DNA of 64,000 nt from Pararhizobium capsulatum DSM 1112. Its GTDB lineage: Bacteria > Pseudomonadota > Alphaproteobacteria > Rhizobiales > Rhizobiaceae. Under the pieces are notes generated by a model that was not told the origin of the DNA, ran no database searches, and saw only the letters and a list, made by a program, of their open reading frames with translations. This document shows, piece after piece, positions 8,556 through 17,745 of this stretch. The position numbers and the translations under genes were made by a program. The stretch's first letter is position 1. Every line of letters begins with the position of its first letter. The stretch spans positions 186,001 through 250,000 of the forward strand of contig NZ_JAUSVF010000001.1 of NCBI RefSeq assembly GCF_030814475.1. Direction: 5' to 3'.

Positions 8556-11500
8556 TTATTTCTTCATCTGCTCCTTGAGAGCAGCGAGCTTGGCAAAGGG
8601 TGAATCCGGATCGATCGGCTTTTCCTTGCGCGGAGGACGGGCCTCGAACTTGGCAGCCTGCGGACGGTTGCCACGATCATTGCGGTCCGGCCGGTCCTGA
8701 CGTTCGCCGCGGTCGGGACGCTGGCCACTCTGCGGTTTTCCGTCGCGTTGGCCGTCGCGCTGCCCATCTCTCTGGCCGCCATGGGGCTTGCCGTCACGGC
8801 CGCGATTACGATCGGGACGGCCACCAGCGGGCTTGCGGTTCTCACCGCGGTTGTCCTCACGAGCCTCGCCCGCCTGCTGACCACGCTGGCCACCACCACG
8901 GCGCTCGCCCTGGGGACGGCCACCGGCACGCTGATTGTCGCGGCCACCGCCCGGACGCCAGAGAAGCACTGGCTTGGCTTCGACCGGTTCGCCGGCTTCC
9001 GCGGGCACAGCCGCTTCATTGCCCTCGACGGACTCCGTTGCAGGAGCCACTTCTTCCGTCACGACCTCAACTGCCGTAACAGCTTCAGCCGGGGCGGCTT
9101 CCGAAACAGCTTCGATCGAAGGCTGCTCCTCGGAGGCGGCATCGGCATCGGCATCGTCGTGATCGGCCTGTTCGGTTGGTGCTGCCTGTTCGACCGGGTG
9201 CGAAACGGAGGCTCCGGCCTGGGCGCCGAGGAACGCAGCTGCCTCTTCTGCCTTCACCGCATCGGCCCGGTAGCCAAGACCCTTCAGGATCTCTTCCATA
9301 TCATCAGGCGTTGCACCGAGGATCGACAGCATCGCGGTCGTTGCGGTGAAACGGCGGCCGTCATAGGCGCCGTCCGGGCGCGTGCCCGTACCCGGCTTCC
9401 ACTGCAGGAGCGGGCGGATGAGATCGGCAAGGCGCTCGAGGATATCGATGCGCACGGCGCGCTTTCCGAGGAAGCGGAAACCGGCCAGCTTGTAGAAGGT
9501 CCGCTCGAAGGACGGATCGGTGACGACCGAGGTGCGGCCGGCGGCCAGCACCGGGATGAGATCGCCGTAACCCGGCTTGTCGAGCCCGTCGTTCTTCAGC
9601 GCCCAGAGTAGCGTGATCAACTCGGCCGGAGCCGGCTTCAGCAATGCCGGCATGAAGATGTGATAAGCGCCGAAACGAATGCCATGACGGCGGATGGAAG
9701 CGCGCGCTTCCTGATCCAGCGACTTGACGTCATCAGCGACGTCGCGCCGGAAGAGCACCCCGAGATTTTCGACGAGCTGGAAGGCGAGGCCCTTGGCAAG
9801 ACCTTCGAGATCTTCGGCACGCGACAGATCGTCGAGCGGCTTCAGGACCGTGGAGATATGATGATTGACGAAGCGCTCGACGCGCGCCAGCACGTGATCA
9901 CGGGCAGCACCCTGCAACTGCTCGTCGGCGAGCAGAATGACGCGGGGGCGCATGATATGGTCGCTGGCCGAAAGCCGCGCGACGGGGTCGCCGAGCCAGC
10001 GGACAGTGCCATCGGAGCCGAGCGCCAGATCCGAATTGCCGGCTGCATGCAGCCGGGCAGCACGCGCCTCGAATTCGAGCGCCAGCGCCTTCTGTGCAGC
10101 ACCCTGCACGGCACGCGCGTCCATTCCGTCGGTCGCGGATGCGAGCGAGAACCGGAACCCGGCCAATTGTCCAACATGATGTCCTTCTACGAAGACATCA
10201 CCATTCACACTGATTTCAGCTTCCAGCATCGCATTCTCTCTCAGGCGCTTCATGAGCACAGATGTCCTGCGATCAACAAAGCGTTTCGTCAACCTTTCAT
10301 GTAACGCATCGGACAATCGATCTTCGATTTCCCGCGTCTTTTCTTGCCAGTGTGTCGGATCGGCAAGCCATCCAGGACGGTTCGATACATACGTCCAAGT
10401 CCTGATTTGCGCAATTCGCGCTGACAATGTGTCAATTTCACCGTCCGTATGATCGGCGCGGCGAACCTGTTCTGCCATGAAATCTTCGTTCACTGTGCCA
10501 CGGCGAACGAGATCGGCATAGATGCTTGATATCAGATCCGCATGCTGCGCCGGTGCAATGCGCCGATAATCCGGCAACGCACAGGCCTCCCAAAGGGTTT
10601 CGACGTTTTTGGGCGTCGTCGCAAGCCGCATCACCTCGGGATATTGCGTCAGATATTCCAGCGCCTGCTGGTCGATAGCCGGCAAGGCGCGCACCAGCCC
10701 ATGGACCCGCGGGGCGGCATCCAGACTTTTCTTCAATGTCTGGATCGACGTGAAATCCATGGCCTTGGAACGCCACTGCAGCACTTTCACCGGGTCGAAC
10801 TGATGCGATTCGATGCGATGCACCAGCTCCTTGTCGAACGGCTCGACCCGCGAGGTAACGCCGAAGGTACCGTCACGCAGGTGGCGACCGGCGCGGCCAG
10901 CAATCTGGGCAAGTTCACCGGGATTGAGATTGCGGAACTGGTAGCCGTCGAACTTGCGGTCCTGGGCAAAGGCGACATGATCGACATCGAGGTTGAGGCC
11001 CATGCCAATCGCATCGGTCGCCACCAGATATTCGACATCGCCTTCCTGATAGAGAGCGACCTGGGCATTGCGGGTACGGGGGCTGAGTGCACCCAGAACC
11101 ACGGCCGCACCGCCGCGCTGGCGGCGGATCAACTCGGCGATCGCATAGACCTCCTCTGCCGAGAAGGCGACGATCGCAGTGCGTTGCGGCAGGCGGGTGA
11201 TCTTTTTGGAGCCTGAATAAAGCAGCTGCGACAGGCGTGGCCGCTCCACAACGGTGATACCGGGCAGCAGGTGTTCGAGGATGGGCCGCATTGTGGCGGC
11301 TCCAAGCAGCAGCGTCTCGCTGCGGCCGCGCAGATGCATCAGGCGATCGGTGAAGATGTGACCGCGCTCCAGATCTCCGGCAAGCTGGACCTCGTCGATC
11401 GCGACGAACGTGGCCTTGGTCTCGCGCGGCATCGCCTCGACGGTGCAGACGGAGTAGCGCGCCATATGCGGCGTGATCTTTTCCTCGCCGGTGACGAGAG

Positions 11501-11678
11501 CAACGTTGTGCGCCCCGACGCGCTCGACAACACGGGTATAGACCTCGCGTGCGAGCAGGCGCAGGGGCAGGCCGATGACGCCGGATTCATGCGCAACCAT
11601 CCGCTCGATAGCGTAATGCGTCTTGCCCGTATTGGTCGGGCCGAGGACCGCGATGACACCGCGGCCGCTCAAGATCAT
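8556..11678 (-). CDS. Suv3-like superfamily 2 RNA helicase with a long Arg/Gly/Gln-rich C-terminal tail
   Basis: 1040 residues from the ATG at 11678. An in-frame GTG at 11693 is possible, and the longest frame reaches 11801. Motif I is G-P-T-N-T-G-K-T-H near residue 12, motif II D-E-V-Q near residue 97, and motif VI Q-I-A-G-R-A-G-R-H near residue 250, which is the mitochondrial SUV3 type. The last 200 or so residues change character: first acidic and alanine/glutamate-rich, then about 100 residues rich in Arg, Gly, Gln and Asp with a short tandem G-Q-R-D repeat, ending in a lysine-rich helix. Such tails usually bind RNA or recruit degradosome partners. A role in RNA decay or processing is inferred from the family. 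Confidence 0.88.
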   Translation of the reverse strand: MILSGRGVIAVLGPTNTGKTHYAIERMVAHESGVIGLPLRLLAREVYTRVVERVGAHNVALVTGEEKITPHMARYSVCTVEAMPRETKATFVAIDEVQLAGDLERGHIFTDRLMHLRGRSETLLLGAATMRPILEHLLPGITVVERPRLSQLLYSGSKKITRLPQRTAIVAFSAEEVYAIAELIRRQRGGAAVVLGALSPRTRNAQVALYQEGDVEYLVATDAIGMGLNLDVDHVAFAQDRKFDGYQFRNLNPGELAQIAGRAGRHLRDGTFGVTSRVEPFDKELVHRIESHQFDPVKVLQWRSKAMDFTSIQTLKKSLDAAPRVHGLVRALPAIDQQALEYLTQYPEVMRLATTPKNVETLWEACALPDYRRIAPAQHADLISSIYADLVRRGTVNEDFMAEQVRRADHTDGEIDTLSARIAQIRTWTYVSNRPGWLADPTHWQEKTREIEDRLSDALHERLTKRFVDRRTSVLMKRLRENAMLEAEISVNGDVFVEGHHVGQLAGFRFSLASATDGMDARAVQGAAQKALALEFEARAARLHAAGNSDLALGSDGTVRWLGDPVARLSASDHIMRPRVILLADEQLQGAARDHVLARVERFVNHHISTVLKPLDDLSRAEDLEGLAKGLAFQLVENLGVLFRRDVADDVKSLDQEARASIRRHGIRFGAYHIFMPALLKPAPAELITLLWALKNDGLDKPGYGDLIPVLAAGRTSVVTDPSFERTFYKLAGFRFLGKRAVRIDILERLADLIRPLLQWKPGTGTRPDGAYDGRRFTATTAMLSILGATPDDMEEILKGLGYRADAVKAEEAAAFLGAQAGASVSHPVEQAAPTEQADHDDADADAASEEQPSIEAVSEAAPAEAVTAVEVVTEEVAPATESVEGNEAAVPAEAGEPVEAKPVLLWRPGGGRDNQRAGGRPQGERRGGGQRGQQAGEAREDNRGENRKPAGGRPDRNRGRDGKPHGGQRDGQRDGQRDGKPQSGQRPDRGERQDRPDRNDRGNRPQAAKFEARPPRKEKPIDPDSPFAKLAALKEQMKK

Positions 11679-12253
11679 GGGTTGGTCAGGCACGTCGTCG
11701 ATCCTGGCATTGTCCGGCTGCCGTCTCGCGCCCCCACAAGGGCGCCGCGGCCATGCACACATGCCCATGCGAAAGCCGAAAGGCAAGAGCCGGCGGTTCA
11801 TAAGGGCGAAATGCGCCGAAGTTCTGCTGCAGATCGCGATTTTGGAGCGATCAGCGGCCTACAACATGTTGATTGGCAGCAGATGACGTCGTCGCACCCG
11901 AAAGCGTTTCGCTTTCTTCAGGCTGCCTTTCGGCAGGCCCTGCGGATTCAGAATCCAAATGGCTGAATTCGATGGAATATTTACCCCTTTGGCACGCTTC
12001 ACCTTTTACCGGGCGAAGCCGCTCATACAAGCGGGCCAAATATCGAACGAATCAGAGACGAATCGCGACAAAGGCAGGTTTCGCCTTTGTTCCCTACAAA
12101 ATGTAGTAGCCCCCCAGGCGAATCGAAACTAGGCCGCGCTCGGCCCAGAAAGATTCGTTTTTCCGGAGAAGTGCGATCCACGGATTCGATTTCAACAAGC
12201 CGATGCTAAAAAGGAGCCGTCGAACGGCCCCTTTCCGTGTATCGCAGCCCCAC
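11679..12253. other. 575-bp region between the helicase gene and phbB, with small hairpins
   Basis: No convincing gene is seen. Open frames on both strands are short and do not resemble a known family. The region holds the helicase promoter/leader (minus strand) and the phbB terminator. Two more inverted repeats occur: AAAGCG/CGCTTT (11902-11916) and ACAAAGGC/GCCTTTGT (12068-12075 with 12083-12090). Neither has a T-run, so they may fold in the leader of the helicase mRNA. Confidence 0.5.
12206..12236 (-). terminator. Terminator of phbB
   Basis: On the minus strand an 11-bp stem with one G-U pair (12224-12234 with 12210-12220) encloses a 3-nt loop and is followed by a T-run. It lies 18 bp after the phbB stop codon. 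Confidence 0.85.
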
Positions 12254-12979
12254 TCAGACGAAGAATTGCCCACCATTCGCCGAGATCGTCGATCCGGTGA
12301 TGAAGCCCGCATCGTCTGATGCAAGGAAGAGGACGCAACGCGCGATTTCATCCGGCTCACCGAGGCGACCGACCGGGATTTGCGGAATGATGCGTTCGTT
12401 CAGAACCTTCTCCGGCACGGCGAGCACCATCTCCGTGCCGATATAACCGGGGCAGATGGCATTCACCGTTATGTTCTTGGCGGCACCCTCCTGCGCCAAC
12501 GCCTTGGTAAAACCGAGATCACCGGCCTTGGCCGCCGAATAATTGGCTTGACCCATCTGGCCCTTCTGGCCGTTGATCGAGGAGATATTGATGATGCGGC
12601 CGAACCCGCGATCGCGCATGCCTGACCAGATCGGGTGGGTCATGTTGAAGAGGCCAGTGAGATTGGTGTCGATGACCTCCTTCCACTGGCTCGGCGTCAT
12701 CTTGTGGAACATGGCATCCCGGGTGATGCCGGCATTGTTGACGAGGATCTCGACCGAGCCGATATCCTCCTCGACCTTGGCAATGCCGCCCGCACAGGCG
12801 GCATAGTCCGAGACATCCCATTTATAAGTCGCGATGCCCGTGTCATCGGAGAAGGCCCGCGCCTTCTCTTCATTGCCTGCGTAGGTAGCTGCTACCCTGT
12901 AGCCGGCCCCTTTCAAAGCGATCGAAATTGCCGCGCCAATACCGCGTGTTCCGCCGGTGACCAATGCTACCCTGCTCAT
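12254..12979 (-). CDS. phbB: Acetoacetyl-CoA reductase
   Basis: 241 residues. A short-chain dehydrogenase fold with the cofactor motif T-G-G-T-R-G-I-G-A at residues 8-16, the N-N-A-G motif near residue 84, and the catalytic Y-S-A-A-K near residue 150. PhbB reduces acetoacetyl-CoA to (R)-3-hydroxybutyryl-CoA with NADPH, the second step of polyhydroxybutyrate synthesis. The start at 12979 is the family start; a frame extension to 13027 is unsupported. It follows phbA on the same strand after 120 bp. No PHB synthase (phbC) is present in the window. Confidence 0.95.
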   Translation of the reverse strand: MSRVALVTGGTRGIGAAISIALKGAGYRVAATYAGNEEKARAFSDDTGIATYKWDVSDYAACAGGIAKVEEDIGSVEILVNNAGITRDAMFHKMTPSQWKEVIDTNLTGLFNMTHPIWSGMRDRGFGRIINISSINGQKGQMGQANYSAAKAGDLGFTKALAQEGAAKNITVNAICPGYIGTEMVLAVPEKVLNERIIPQIPVGRLGEPDEIARCVLFLASDDAGFITGSTISANGGQFFV

Positions 12980-13016
12980 GGTATCTTCCCCAGTTTCGGT
13001 TGTTCTAAGCAACGCT

Positions 13017-13041
13017 CCCCTGAGCATGTTAGCGTCAGGGG
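13017..13041 (-). other. Hairpin in the phbA-phbB spacer
   Basis: CCCCTGA (13017-13023) and TCAGGGG (13035-13041) are exact complements with an 11-nt loop. It sits in the 120-bp spacer between phbA and phbB and has no T-run. It may set the ratio of the two messages or protect an mRNA end. Confidence 0.4.
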
Positions 13042-13099
13042 TTCATTTCGATCGGCTGTTGGAGACGGCAACTCCTTTCGAAGTTCAGACTTTTTGCTT

Positions 13100-14278
13100 T
13101 CAGAAACGCTCAACGCACATGGCAACGCCCATGCCGCCACCGATGCAGAGGGTGGCAAGCCCCTTGGACACGCCGCGACGCTTCATTTCGAACAACAGCG
13201 TGTTGAGAACGCGGGCACCGGAAGCGCCGATCGGATGCCCGATGGCGATCGCGCCGCCATTGACGTTGACGATCGACGGATCCCAACCGAGATCCTTGTT
13301 GACCGCGCAAGCCTGGGCCGCAAAGGCTTCATTGGCCTCAACAAGCTCGACATCGCTGACCGACCAGCCCGCCTTTTCCAAAGCCTTGCGGGAGGCCGGG
13401 ATCGGGCCGGTGCCCATGATCTGCGGATCAACGCCCGCTGTAGCCCAGGAAACGATACGAGCGAGAGGCGTAATACCGCGGCGGACTGCCTCGGCTTCAC
13501 TCATCAGCAGCGCGGCGGCCGCGCCGTCATTGAGGCCGGAAGCGTTGGCAGCCGTCACTGTGCCTTCCTTGTCGAAGGCCGGACGCAGCTTGGCCATGGA
13601 TTCGATCGTCGCGCCGTGGCGGATATATTCGTCCTGATCGACCGTGACGTCGCCCTTGCGGGTGGAGATCACGAAGGGAATGATTTCATCGGCGAAACGA
13701 CCGGCCTTCTGGGCGGCTTCTGCCTTGTTCTGCGAGCCGAGCGCAAACTGATCCTGCTCGTCGCGCGAAAGCTGCCACTTGCGAGCGACGTTTTCTGCGG
13801 TTATGCCCATGTGATAGCCGTAGAAGGCGTCCGTCAGGCCATCCTTGATCATCGTGTCGATCATCTTGAAGTCGCCCATCTTCACGCCACCACGCAGATG
13901 TGCGCAGTGGGGGGCCATGGACATGGATTCCTGGCCGCCGGCCACGATGATCTTCGCATCACCCGTGGCGATCTGCTGCATGCCGAGAGCAACCGCGCGC
14001 AAGCCCGAGCCACAGAGCTGGTTCATGCCCCAGGCGGTCGCTTCCTGCGGGATGCCAGCCTTCATCGCAGCCTGGCGGGCCGGATTCTGGCCTTCGCCGG
14101 CATCGAGCACCTGGCCGAGGATCACCTCATCTACTTCGGCAGCTTCGACACCCGCGCGCTCCAGAACGCCTTTAATGACGGCAGCGCCGAGTTCATGGGC
14201 AGGTGTGTTGGCAAAGGAACCGTTGAAGGAGCCAACGGCGGTGCGGCCAGCGCTGGCGATGACGATGGAATTGCTCAT
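13100..14278 (-). CDS. phbA: Acetyl-CoA C-acetyltransferase (beta-ketothiolase)
   Basis: 392 residues, full thiolase length. The acyl-accepting cysteine lies in N-Q-L-C-G-S-G near residue 88, the catalytic histidine in G-H-P-I-G-A-S-G near residue 348, and the second cysteine in L-C-I-G-G-G near residue 378. PhbA condenses two acetyl-CoA to acetoacetyl-CoA, feeding PhbB. It is divergent from the regulator phaR across 198 bp, the classic arrangement for PHB control in rhizobia. Confidence 0.96.
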   Translation of the reverse strand: MSNSIVIASAGRTAVGSFNGSFANTPAHELGAAVIKGVLERAGVEAAEVDEVILGQVLDAGEGQNPARQAAMKAGIPQEATAWGMNQLCGSGLRAVALGMQQIATGDAKIIVAGGQESMSMAPHCAHLRGGVKMGDFKMIDTMIKDGLTDAFYGYHMGITAENVARKWQLSRDEQDQFALGSQNKAEAAQKAGRFADEIIPFVISTRKGDVTVDQDEYIRHGATIESMAKLRPAFDKEGTVTAANASGLNDGAAAALLMSEAEAVRRGITPLARIVSWATAGVDPQIMGTGPIPASRKALEKAGWSVSDVELVEANEAFAAQACAVNKDLGWDPSIVNVNGGAIAIGHPIGASGARVLNTLLFEMKRRGVSKGLATLCIGGGMGVAMCVERF

Positions 14279-14367
14279 GGCATGTTTCCTCAGTTTCTCA
14301 CTTTAGCGGAGACTGGCAAAGGACGCCCGCCAAGTCAAACGCGATCGACACGACAGGCCCACCCAAT

Positions 14368-14397
14368 TTTTGCAGCTGCGTCACCGCAATGCACAAA
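14368..14397. promoter_or_regulatory. Candidate PhaR operator in the phbA/phaR divergent region
   Basis: The 14279-14476 gap carries a TGC-rich, imperfectly palindromic stretch: TTTTTGCAGCTGC at its left and GCAATGCACAAA at its right. PhaR proteins of related bacteria recognise TGC-rich sequences. Location and composition fit, but no binding is shown. Confidence 0.35.
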
Positions 14398-14476
14398 GAG
14401 ATTGTCAGAGCGAGGCTTTTGCGGATACTCTCGAAAAACACAATAAAGACGGGAGCATGGGTAAGAGGAGACCCAA

Positions 14477-15058
14477 ATGGCAAAACACGACGGCCAGATC
14501 GTTATAAAAAAATACGCCAACCGCCGGCTCTACAATACCGGAACCAGCACATACGTAACACTCGATGATCTCGCAGTGATGGTGAAAAAGGGAGAGGAAT
14601 TCACCGTCCAGGATGCGAAGTCAGGAGATGACATCACCCATTCCGTGTTGACACAAATCATCTTCGAGCAGGAATCCAAGACCGGCAATACACTTCTGCC
14701 GATCTCGTTCCTGCGCCAACTCATCTCGTTCTACGGCGACCAGATGCAGATGGTGGTACCAAGCTACCTCGAACATTCCATGCAGGCTTTCACTGAACAG
14801 CAGTCCCAGATGCGCGAGCAGATCAACAAAGCCTTCGGCGACACACCGCTTGGCAAGAACCTGCAGGCGCCTCTTCAGCTGGTAGAGGAACAGGTGCGCC
14901 GCAACACCGATATGTTCCACAAGGCCATGCAGATGTTTTCGCCCTTCATGGCGGCCACACCCCAGGCCAAAGAGCCTCGCAAGGCTGAAGCCAAGGATAT
15001 CGATGAGCTGAAAGAGCAGCTGCGGGCGCTGCAGACCAAGCTCGAAAATCTCGGCTGA
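14477..15058 (+). CDS. phaR: Polyhydroxyalkanoate synthesis regulator PhaR
   Basis: 193 residues. The N-terminal PhaR DNA-binding domain (residues 8-65) begins with the highly conserved K-K-Y-A-N-R-R-L-Y-N-T. A PHB-accumulation regulatory domain follows, rich in hydrophobics and glutamine (residues 70-125), then a lysine/glutamate-rich tail that ends in a short coiled-coil-like helix. PhaR senses PHB and represses phasin and carbon-storage genes, and in rhizobia it links carbon storage to exopolysaccharide. AGAGGAG precedes the ATG. Its divergent position from phbA suggests control of phbAB and of itself. Confidence 0.95.
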   Translation: MAKHDGQIVIKKYANRRLYNTGTSTYVTLDDLAVMVKKGEEFTVQDAKSGDDITHSVLTQIIFEQESKTGNTLLPISFLRQLISFYGDQMQMVVPSYLEHSMQAFTEQQSQMREQINKAFGDTPLGKNLQAPLQLVEEQVRRNTDMFHKAMQMFSPFMAATPQAKEPRKAEAKDIDELKEQLRALQTKLENLG

Positions 15059-15063
15059 TCCCC

Positions 15064-15101
15064 GTTGCCGCAATCACGGAAGGTTGCGGCAACTTCTCTT
15101 C
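15064..15101 (+). terminator. Terminator of phaR
   Basis: A perfect 10-bp stem GTTGCCGCAA (15064-15073) with TTGCGGCAAC (15084-15093) is followed by the pyrimidine run TTCTCTTCTC. The T-run is interrupted, so its strength is uncertain. Confidence 0.7.
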
Positions 15102-15104
15102 TCC

Positions 15105-15560
15105 TCAGAGACCGATTGAAACGTCTCGGGCCGCCGTGCGCATCGAAACCGAGAAGCCGGCGATGACGTCGATGAAGCTGATCGTCATCAGGATGAAGAA
15201 GACATCCGTTGCGGCATTGCCGACCAGCAGGAATTCCACCAGGAAGACGACGAACAGCACCATCGACAGCAGATGGTCGAGCAACGCCCGCGTGCTGGCG
15301 CGTGTGGCCTTCAGGATTTCGACAAACAGGATCGCAAGCGCAACGACGATCATGAGGTCGCCGACGCTCATCATCCAGGCTGCACCGGACGGCATAACAA
15401 GCGAAGTGACCGGCTGCTCCAGCATTGCCACGCCCGCCGTGCCGAACACGCCCATGACTCCGATATTGTAAAGAATGAAGGGCATTATCAGCAGCGGTAT
15501 GGCGGCAATCATCAACGAGGCTCCCCTTTGTCCGGCGTATTTCGCCGATATATCAGTCAT
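15105..15560 (-). CDS. Uncharacterised four-helix membrane protein
   Basis: 151 residues with four clear hydrophobic segments (about residues 15-38, 66-86, 95-115 and 120-140). Short loops separate them, and charged clusters such as K-A-T-R-A-S-T-R occur between helices 2 and 3. No catalytic motif is recognised. Codon use matches the surrounding genes. It is convergent with phaR and lies upstream of nothing co-directional within 170 bp, so it is probably a single-gene unit. The function is unknown. Confidence 0.7.
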   Translation of the reverse strand: MTDISAKYAGQRGASLMIAAIPLLIMPFILYNIGVMGVFGTAGVAMLEQPVTSLVMPSGAAWMMSVGDLMIVVALAILFVEILKATRASTRALLDHLLSMVLFVVFLVEFLLVGNAATDVFFILMTISFIDVIAGFSVSMRTAARDVSIGL

Positions 15561-15680
15561 TTCTCATATCAGCGGTGTCGTCAATATCAAGTACGACGCG
15601 GAAGTTAGCGCAGTATCGGGGAAAGGCCAGCCAAGCAGGAAACGGTCGAAAGCGATCCGTCAACAAGGGAACGGAAACGC

Positions 15681-15709
15681 AAAAAGGGCCGGCAAAAGCC
15701 AGCCCCTTG
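15681..15709 (-). terminator. Terminator of rpmF
   Basis: On the minus strand an 11-bp stem with two G-U pairs (15699-15709 with 15684-15694) and a TTTT loop is followed by a T-run. It lies 25 bp after the rpmF stop codon. Confidence 0.88.
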
Positions 15710-15734
15710 AACATCAAACCGGATCGACTGCGAC

Positions 15735-15920
15735 TTAAGCGCTGGTCTTCGGTGTCAGAACCTGGCGACCGCGATACATGCCAGTCTTCAGGTCGATGTG
15801 ATGCGGACGGCGAAGTTCGCCGGAGTTCTTGTCTTCGATGTAGGTCGGGGTCTTCAGCGCATCGGCGGAGCGGCGCATGCCGCGCTTCGACGGGCTCGTT
15901 TTTCTTTTCGGTACAGCCAT
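15735..15920 (-). CDS. rpmF: 50S ribosomal protein L32
   Basis: 61 residues. It begins [11 protein letters not shown], the conserved L32 N-terminus, and is strongly basic. The zinc-binding cysteines found in some L32 proteins are absent, so this is the Cys-free form. It sits alone downstream of the GST gene with its own terminator; the 162-bp upstream gap should contain its promoter. Confidence 0.97.
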   Translation of the reverse strand: MAVPKRKTSPSKRGMRRSADALKTPTYIEDKNSGELRRPHHIDLKTGMYRGRQVLTPKTSA

Positions 15921-16082
15921 TTTATACTCCACTTATCGGGCAAAACGCTGTTCTGCGGCCAAGCCTTGGCCGGGAAAAACAAGCGTCAATCTCGGAATTT
16001 GCCGGGCTTATACATGCCCGACAGGCGTTTGACCAGTCCCTTCCGGCATTTTTTAAAGGCCGGTGAAAGGTTGCCTTCCAAA

Positions 16083-16730
16083 TCAAACCTCATCCTCTGG
16101 CACGATCCACGGTTCGGCAAGAGCCGCCTCCTGCCACGTGCGGAAAGCGGGATGGGTCTTGACTGCATCCATATATTCGAGAGACGTCGGATTACGCGTG
16201 AGGTCATAGACCTCGAAGCGAACGACAACCGGTGCGAACATGGCGTCTGCTGCAGAGAAGTCGCCGAAGAGGAACGGGCCACCAGAACGCGCCACGGCCT
16301 CGCGCCAGATGGTCTCGATGCGATCGATATCCGCAGCCACGCCTTCCTGCAATGGAACTCCCGCCTTCTTGCGGCGAATATTCATCGGGCAGGCGTTGCG
16401 CAACGCACGAAAACCGGAGAGCATTTCCATGGAATAGCTGCGCGCCCGCGACCGTTCCTCCGGATCCTTCGGCCAGAGACCGGCTTCGGGATAAAGTTCG
16501 GCGGCATATTCGATAATGGCGAGCGATTCCCAGACCCTGATATCGCCATGATGCAGCGCCGGCACGCGACCGGTTGGTGAGACCGCCTTGAGCTTCGGAT
16601 TGCCGGCGGCAAAATCGAAGGGGATTACCACGTCCTCAAAGGGTATGCCGCAGGCTTGGAGCGCGAGCCACGGGCGCAGCGACCAGGAAGAATAGTTCTT
16701 GTTACCAACATAGAGAACGAGCTTGTTCAC
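16083..16730 (-). CDS. Glutathione S-transferase family protein
   Basis: 215 residues. A thioredoxin-like N-terminal domain (residues 1-80) begins L-V-L-Y-V-G-N-K-N-Y-S-S-W-S, where the serine cluster takes the glutathione-activating position, and includes a V-P-A-L motif near residue 55. An all-helical C-terminal domain follows. The start is a GTG at 16730 preceded by GGAGGCG six bases away, a better choice than the frame's upstream Met at 16790. Substrate unknown. It lies 75 bp downstream of mtgA on the same strand. Confidence 0.85.
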   Translation of the reverse strand: MNKLVLYVGNKNYSSWSLRPWLALQACGIPFEDVVIPFDFAAGNPKLKAVSPTGRVPALHHGDIRVWESLAIIEYAAELYPEAGLWPKDPEERSRARSYSMEMLSGFRALRNACPMNIRRKKAGVPLQEGVAADIDRIETIWREAVARSGGPFLFGDFSAADAMFAPVVVRFEVYDLTRNPTSLEYMDAVKTHPAFRTWQEAALAEPWIVPEDEV

Positions 16731-16805
16731 GGGGTACGCCTCCTGTTTGCAGACACCGTACCTATAGGGAGTGTTCGGACTCCAGGCCAATGAAAAGGCC
16801 TGATC

Positions 16806-17591
16806 CTACTCATAAAGGCATTTGATATAATCGCCCGATCGGCTGGCGCGCCCTTCGATGACACCGGCCAGACGCCTGAGGCCGCGACCCGGCTTTCCCG
16901 CATTGCGCTCACGGGGATTGGGAAGCGACACCGCAAGCAGGGCGGCCTGCCGCCGCGTGAGCTTGGCTGCGGAAACGCTGAAATGATGCTGGGCCGCGGC
17001 TTCTGCTCCGTATACGCCCGGCGCCCATTCGGCGATGTTGAGATAAAGCTCCATTGTCCGCTGCTTGCTCCAGATGAAATCTGCGACCATCGCCAGCGGC
17101 AATTCCAGCGCCTTGCGCACGAAGGAGCGACCGTTCCAGAGAAAAAGATTTTTCGCCGTCTGCATGGGGATGGTGCTGGCGCCGCGCGTGGATTCACCAT
17201 CGAGGGCATCATCAATCACACCGCGCATCTGCACCCAGTCGACGCCGCCATGTATGCAGAACTGTCCGTCTTCCGACATCATGACCGAGCGGACAAGATT
17301 TGGTGAAATCTTGTCGAACGACACCCATTGTCGATCATAGCCGCGCAGAAATACGAGGTCGCGCAGCATCAGGGTCGAGATCGGATGAACGAAGCCCGGC
17401 GCATAGAGCACGATCAGTGCATAGGGCAGAACGACGAGAACAGCGAGGGTAACGAGAAGCTGCCGCCAGCGCCGGCGCAGGAACCGCGTCACGGCCCAGC
17501 CGCGTCCATCGGACACGTCCTCCTCGCCTCGAGTCTCCGGTACGATGTCCACGCCTTCAAACGCCCGCCCAATATTACCACGGCCTCTCAT
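16806..17591 (-). CDS. mtgA: Monofunctional biosynthetic peptidoglycan transglycosylase
   Basis: 261 residues from the ATG at 17591. One membrane segment lies near residues 45-65, then a GT51 domain. Visible motifs are S-E-D-G-Q-F (with the catalytic Glu) near residue 107, R-G-A-S-T-I-P-M-Q near residue 137, and E-L-Y-L-N-I-A-E-W near residue 182. MtgA polymerises lipid II into glycan strands at the cytoplasmic membrane without a transpeptidase domain. The start is uncertain: the open frame runs to 17960, and a GTG near 17522 would give a shorter cytoplasmic tail. The gene is divergent from ispA. Confidence 0.9.
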   Translation of the reverse strand: MRGRGNIGRAFEGVDIVPETRGEEDVSDGRGWAVTRFLRRRWRQLLVTLAVLVVLPYALIVLYAPGFVHPISTLMLRDLVFLRGYDRQWVSFDKISPNLVRSVMMSEDGQFCIHGGVDWVQMRGVIDDALDGESTRGASTIPMQTAKNLFLWNGRSFVRKALELPLAMVADFIWSKQRTMELYLNIAEWAPGVYGAEAAAQHHFSVSAAKLTRRQAALLAVSLPNPRERNAGKPGRGLRRLAGVIEGRASRSGDYIKCLYE

Positions 17592-17745
17592 AAAACAATG
17601 GAGGTCGAAATTGAACGACTTTCTCTCCCACAGAGCCATACCAGCCCCTTCCGCCACAGATTTGTCTGAGCTGCAGCCACCGTCCGCCCCCAGCCGCCCC
17701 AGAATCCCGTTGCCGATGACGCAAAGCCATGCCAAAGAGCCGCCC

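Noticed and set aside
8740..8860. Short tandem repeats as a CRISPR-like array
   Set aside because: They are in-frame coding repeats of the helicase tail, too short and irregular, with no spacers.
11851..12039. A 62-codon minus-strand frame upstream of the helicase
   Set aside because: It starts at TTG, has no clear ribosome site and no family resemblance; more likely leader sequence.
12635..14446. A 603-codon plus-strand frame across phbB and phbA
   Set aside because: It spans two well-identified minus-strand genes and their spacer, so it is an antisense shadow.
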